A stretch of DNA of 7,273 nt from an uncultured Collinsella sp. (lineage in GTDB: Bacteria; Actinomycetota; Coriobacteriia; Coriobacteriales; Coriobacteriaceae), in contig UQZH01000068.1 in the NCBI GenBank assembly GCA_900545445.1, positions 1 to 7,273 on the forward strand, given 5' to 3'. The notes below the pieces were generated by a model. It had not been told where the DNA came from. It was given only the letters and a program-made list of their open reading frames with translations, and made no database searches. This document shows positions 5,514 through 7,273 of this stretch, in pieces; the first letter of the stretch is position 1, and the number at the start of each line of letters is the position of its first letter. The position numbers and the translations under genes were made by a program.

Positions 5514-5705
5514 CTTTGCGCTCCGTTTCTTTGAATAGTTTTCAACAATTCATTGAGTGCAGTTTAGCTAAAGCTGTTAGTAATATGTTTGTAAAAGCGT
5601 AGGCGCAGCTACCGGAGGCAAAAGACACAAACTGCTATGTTTATCTGCGGTTATATGATGTTCAATGATGCTTGATGAATAGTAGGGGGTAGCATTAAAT
5701 CATAT
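5514..5705. other. AT-rich attachment-site arm between integrase and the tRNA fragment
   Basis: There is no credible gene. On the minus strand this is the integrase promoter region, but only weak hexamers are visible (for example TTTACA upstream of the start), so no promoter is assigned. ATGATG at 5655 and 5665 and ATGAAT at 5675 repeat at exact 10-base steps and could be phased integrase-arm, excisionase or bending-protein sites. The rest shows no repeat I can support. Confidence 0.4.
5655..5680. repeat. Three 10-base phased ATGATG-like repeats near the attachment site
   Basis: ATGATG at 5655-5660 and 5665-5670 and ATGAAT at 5675-5680 fall on one face of the helix, about 25 bases from the tRNA-derived core. 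The spacing suits cooperative protein binding. The motif is short, so chance is possible. Confidence 0.3.
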
Positions 5706-5750
5706 CTCCTAAAGCGGGTGTCGACGGTTCGAATCCGCCCGGGGGCACCA
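5706..5750 (+). other. attR: displaced 3' half of tRNA-Arg (anticodon CCU)
   Basis: The sequence reads as tRNA positions 32-76: loop CTCCTAA (anticodon CCT at 5708-5710), anticodon-stem strand AGCGG, variable GTGTC, T-arm GACGG-TTCGAAT-CCGCC, acceptor strand CGGGGGC, discriminator A and CCA. The bases before 5706 (CATAT) cannot pair with AGCGG and no D-arm is present, so this is only a 3' half. Tyrosine integrases commonly cut within the anticodon loop and carry a copy of the 3' half that restores the gene, leaving the host's original 3' end displaced. The integrase just to the left fits that. The intact tRNA should lie beyond the left edge of the window. One T-stem pair is mismatched (A5724 with C5738), tolerable in a non-functional remnant. 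The exact core length cannot be set from one end. Confidence 0.75.
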
Positions 5751-5760
5751 GAGATTTGCC

Positions 5761-5793
5761 GAGCCCGGTACCGCTATGGTGCCGGGCTCTTCT
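5761..5793 (+). terminator. Intrinsic terminator after the first tRNA tail
   Basis: GAGCCCGGTACC (5761-5772) pairs with GGTGCCGGGCTC (5778-5789), 12 bp with one G-T wobble and loop GCTAT, followed by TTCT. It lies 10 bases after the tRNA CCA end, the normal place for a tRNA terminator. It has probably moved with the displaced tRNA 3' end. Confidence 0.75.
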
Positions 5794-5804
5794 GGTCTAA
5801 AGGC

Positions 5805-5828
5805 CGGATTCGGACCGTCGACACCCGC
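5805..5828 (-). repeat. Inverted copy of the tRNA 3'-half segment, unit one
   Basis: Read on the minus strand this segment matches tRNA-fragment positions 5714-5737 at 23 of 24 bases (C instead of T in the T-loop). It covers the anticodon-stem 3' strand, variable region and T-arm in the opposite orientation. It stops short of the acceptor strand and CCA. Confidence 0.75.
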
Positions 5829-5887
5829 GTCACCAATTCCCCGCGGGGGGAGTTTTCGAATCCGCCCGGGGGCACCAGAGGAATATC

Positions 5888-5920
5888 GAGCCCGGTACCG
5901 CTACGGTGCCGGGCTCTTCT
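5888..5920 (+). terminator. Second copy of the tRNA terminator
   Basis: Stem 5888-5899 with 5905-5916, loop GCTAC, then TTCT. It is the same 12-bp stem as the first copy, including the G-T wobble; only the loop differs by one base. Confidence 0.75.
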
Positions 5921-5931
5921 GGTCTAAAGGC

Positions 5932-5955
5932 CGGATTCGGACCGTCGACACCCGC
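5932..5955 (-). repeat. Inverted copy of the tRNA 3'-half segment, unit two
   Basis: Identical to the inverted segment at 5805-5828 and displaced by exactly 127 bases. It keeps the same C-for-T change relative to the attachment-site fragment, so both came from a single ancestor that was duplicated as part of the whole unit. Confidence 0.75.
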
Positions 5956-6015
5956 GTCACCAATTTCCCCGCGGGGGGAGTTTTCGAATCCGCCCGGGGG
6001 CACCAGAGATTTGCC

Positions 6016-6048
6016 GAGCCCGGTACCACCACGGTGCCGGGCTCTTTT
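6016..6048 (+). terminator. Third copy of the tRNA terminator
   Basis: Stem 6016-6027 with 6033-6044, loop ACCAC, followed by TTTT (6045-6048). This copy has the best T-run and ends the repeat array, so it may be the original chromosomal terminator. Confidence 0.8.
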
Positions 6049-6089
6049 GGTGTTAGAGCTGCGCCGTTCCATGCTAGCGGGTCGCATCA

Positions 6090-6130
6090 AAAGCAAAGCG
6101 CCCGCTTGCCGGGGGAGCAAGCGGGCGCTT
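6090..6130 (-). terminator. Intrinsic terminator of the PASTA kinase gene
   Basis: AAGCGCCCGCTTGC (6096-6109) and its perfect complement (6117-6130) form a 14-bp stem with a 7-base loop. On the minus strand it is followed by a T-rich run (TGCTTTTG), about 50 bases beyond the kinase stop codon. It faces the tRNA terminators, so the two transcription units converge here. Confidence 0.85.
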
Positions 6131-6179
6131 CTGAGCGAATATGTTTGCGGCGTTCGCTGCGCAGATAATAAGCAGCCGG

Positions 6180-7273
6180 CTAGTTGCTTGTACCGGAATC
6201 GCCGCCTGAATCAGTACCAGAGCCAGAAACCGAAACCGTCAGCGTAATCGTGCTGTCGGTGGACTGCTTGCCAGTGGGGGAGACGCCCGTCACGGTGGCG
6301 TTTTCGTTGCCACTCACGGGGTTGCCGTTCTGATCGCAGAATGCGATGTTGTAGAATCCGGCGTTGTTGAGCGCGGTGACGGCGGCGGAGATGCTCTTGC
6401 CGTACAGGTTGCCCGGAACGCTGGCCTTGCCGGACTTCTTGGCGATGACGACGGTGATCGTGGCGCCGGGCTTCTGCTTGCCGCTGGGGTTCCAGCTAAT
6501 GACGGTGCCCTCGGTGACGGAATCGTTCTCCTGGTAGCTCACGTTGACGCCAAAACCGGCCATGTCGAGAGCGTTGCGTGCCTGTGCCTCGGTCATGTCG
6601 GTCAGATCGGGGACGGAGGTGGTGTCAGGACCGCTGGAGACCTTATACGAGATGGTCGTGCCCTTCTCGACTTCCTTGCCGGCATCAGTGCCCTGCTCAA
6701 AGACCTGGCCTTCGTCGGCCTCGTTGGCCTCCTCGGTTGCGTTGCCCTTCAGGCCCACGCTTGCCAGCGCGGCCTCGGCCTGGTCCTTGGTTAGGCCGAC
6801 GAGCTGCGGAACCTCAACTTTCTCGGAGGGCTTGGGGCCCTTGGAGATCACCAGGTTAACCTTGGAGCCCTTGGGCTTCTTAGTGTTGCCGTTGGGGGTC
6901 TGCTCGGCAACCTTGCCCTCGTCGACATCGTCGTTATAGCTCTGGTCGACAGTTCCGACCTCAAGGCCGGCCTCCTTGATCAGCTCGATAGCGGTCTGCT
7001 GGTCCTTGTTAAGCACATCGGGCACCGTAACCTGCTCGCCCCCAAAGAGCCCGGTGGCGAAGGCCACCACAACGCCAACCACGGCGATTGCGGCGACTAC
7101 GGCGGCGATAATCTTGTTCTTGTTGGACTTGGGCTGATCGACCTCGTAGGAACCGGTGGAACCCGAGACGGCGCTGCGGGGGTTGGTCTGTCCGCTTACG
7201 CCCGATACGGGGCGAACCATAGCGCGCGTGGAGTCAGACAGCTCACGGGTCTTGGTGGCGCCCAGGTCGCCCG
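6180..7273 (-). CDS. pknB: PASTA-domain Ser/Thr protein kinase, C-terminal part (5' end outside the window)
   Basis: The frame is open to the right edge, so the apparent Met at 7220 is internal: residues GDLGATKTRELSDSTRA precede it. Numbering from that Met, 1-36 is a juxtamembrane linker rich in Ser/Thr, 37-59 is a single hydrophobic transmembrane helix, and 64-129, 135-199, 202-263 and 266-331 are four extracellular PASTA repeats (starts VTVPDVL, VEVPQLV, SVPDLT, ASVPG). A Ser/Gly-rich tail of 15 residues ends the protein. PASTA repeats bind peptidoglycan fragments or lipid II, and the missing N-terminal half should be the cytosolic kinase that phosphorylates cell-wall and division proteins. 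The kinase domain itself is not visible; another PASTA membrane protein is the alternative. This is host chromosome, outside the element, and ends at TAG (6182-6180). Confidence 0.85.
   Translation of the reverse strand, partial: GDLGATKTRELSDSTRAMVRPVSGVSGQTNPRSAVSGSTGSYEVDQPKSNKNKIIAAVVAAIAVVGVVVAFATGLFGGEQVTVPDVLNKDQQTAIELIKEAGLEVGTVDQSYNDDVDEGKVAEQTPNGNTKKPKGSKVNLVISKGPKPSEKVEVPQLVGLTKDQAEAALASVGLKGNATEEANEADEGQVFEQGTDAGKEVEKGTTISYKVSSGPDTTSVPDLTDMTEAQARNALDMAGFGVNVSYQENDSVTEGTVISWNPSGKQKPGATITVVIAKKSGKASVPGNLYGKSISAAVTALNNAGFYNIAFCDQNGNPVSGNENATVTGVSPTGKQSTDSTITLTVSVSGSGTDSGGDSGTSN

Larger units (their letters stand above)
5728..6048 (+). repeat. Tandem array of tRNA 3' tail plus terminator, 127-128 bp units (2.5 copies)
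   Basis: Units start at 5728, 5855 and 5983, each with an identical 23-base tRNA tail beginning TTCGAATCCGCCCGGGG and ending GGCACCA. A short spacer and a 12-bp terminator hairpin follow. Units one and two continue with GGTCTAAAGG, an inverted tRNA-like segment, and a CCCCGCGGGG palindrome leading into the next tail. Units one and three share the spacer GAGATTTGCC while unit two has GAGGAATATC; a one-base T indel explains 127 versus 128. Unit three stops after its terminator. No protein is encoded; open frames here are by-products of GC richness. Confidence 0.85.

Noticed and set aside
5706..5750. Complete functional tRNA gene
   Set aside because: No D-arm, no 5' acceptor strand and no partner for the anticodon stem precede the fragment.
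5728..6048. CRISPR array
   Set aside because: The unit is 127-128 bp, the intervals are nearly identical rather than unique, and the contents are tRNA tail and terminator.
5718..6247. Open frames across the tRNA repeats on both strands
   Set aside because: They read through tRNA tails and terminators; sequences such as VRIRPGAPE are typical artefacts of translating tRNA 3' ends.
6544..6939. Plus-strand frames inside the PASTA kinase gene
   Set aside because: Antisense shadows; the minus-strand frame has four clear PASTA repeats.

Overview
The window looks like the right-hand end of an integrative element inserted in a tRNA gene of a moderately GC-rich Gram-positive bacterium, plus the adjoining chromosome. 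The chromosomal marker is the C-terminal part of a PASTA-domain Ser/Thr kinase (PknB/Stk type), which points to an actinobacterium or a firmicute. Base composition and gene style fit a gut Coriobacteriia (Collinsella-like) host, but that is inference; nothing here fixes the species.

Layout. 1-59 (-) is the first codons of a divergent gene that leaves the window. 166-2334 (+) is a cargo operon: a short leader ORF ending in an intrinsic-terminator-like hairpin, then three calcineurin-type metallophosphoesterases whose coding regions overlap at ATGA and TGATG. A long perfect dyad at 2329-2369 overlaps the last stop codon and separates this operon from a convergent coiled-coil protein gene (2388-2954, -). 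2955-3405 is poorly coding and holds a structured leader, one doubtful small ORF and a two-tier stem-loop. 3406-5513 (-) is the mobility and control module: tyrosine recombinase, then an AT-rich control region with operator-like dyads, then an excisionase-like HTH protein, then a winged-helix DNA-binding protein. 5514-5705 is the AT-rich arm next to the attachment site.

Junction. 5706-5750 is the 3' half of a tRNA, starting at an anticodon loop that reads CTCCTAA (tRNA-Arg, anticodon CCU) and ending in CCA. Its 5' half is absent, as expected of a displaced attachment site. It is followed by a terminator, and the tRNA tail plus terminator then recurs twice more at a spacing of 127-128 bp. Each interval also carries an inverted copy of the tRNA 3'-half segment. 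A terminator (6096-6130) and the partial pknB gene follow on the minus strand.

How it fits together: integrase and the excisionase-like protein would move the element between the tRNA gene and a circular form, and the winged-helix protein would control or replicate it. The phosphoesterase operon, with its own attenuator-like leader, is the cargo; its substrate cannot be read from sequence. The most unusual items are the three consecutive phosphoesterases behind an attenuator and the tandem tRNA-tail/terminator array at the junction.
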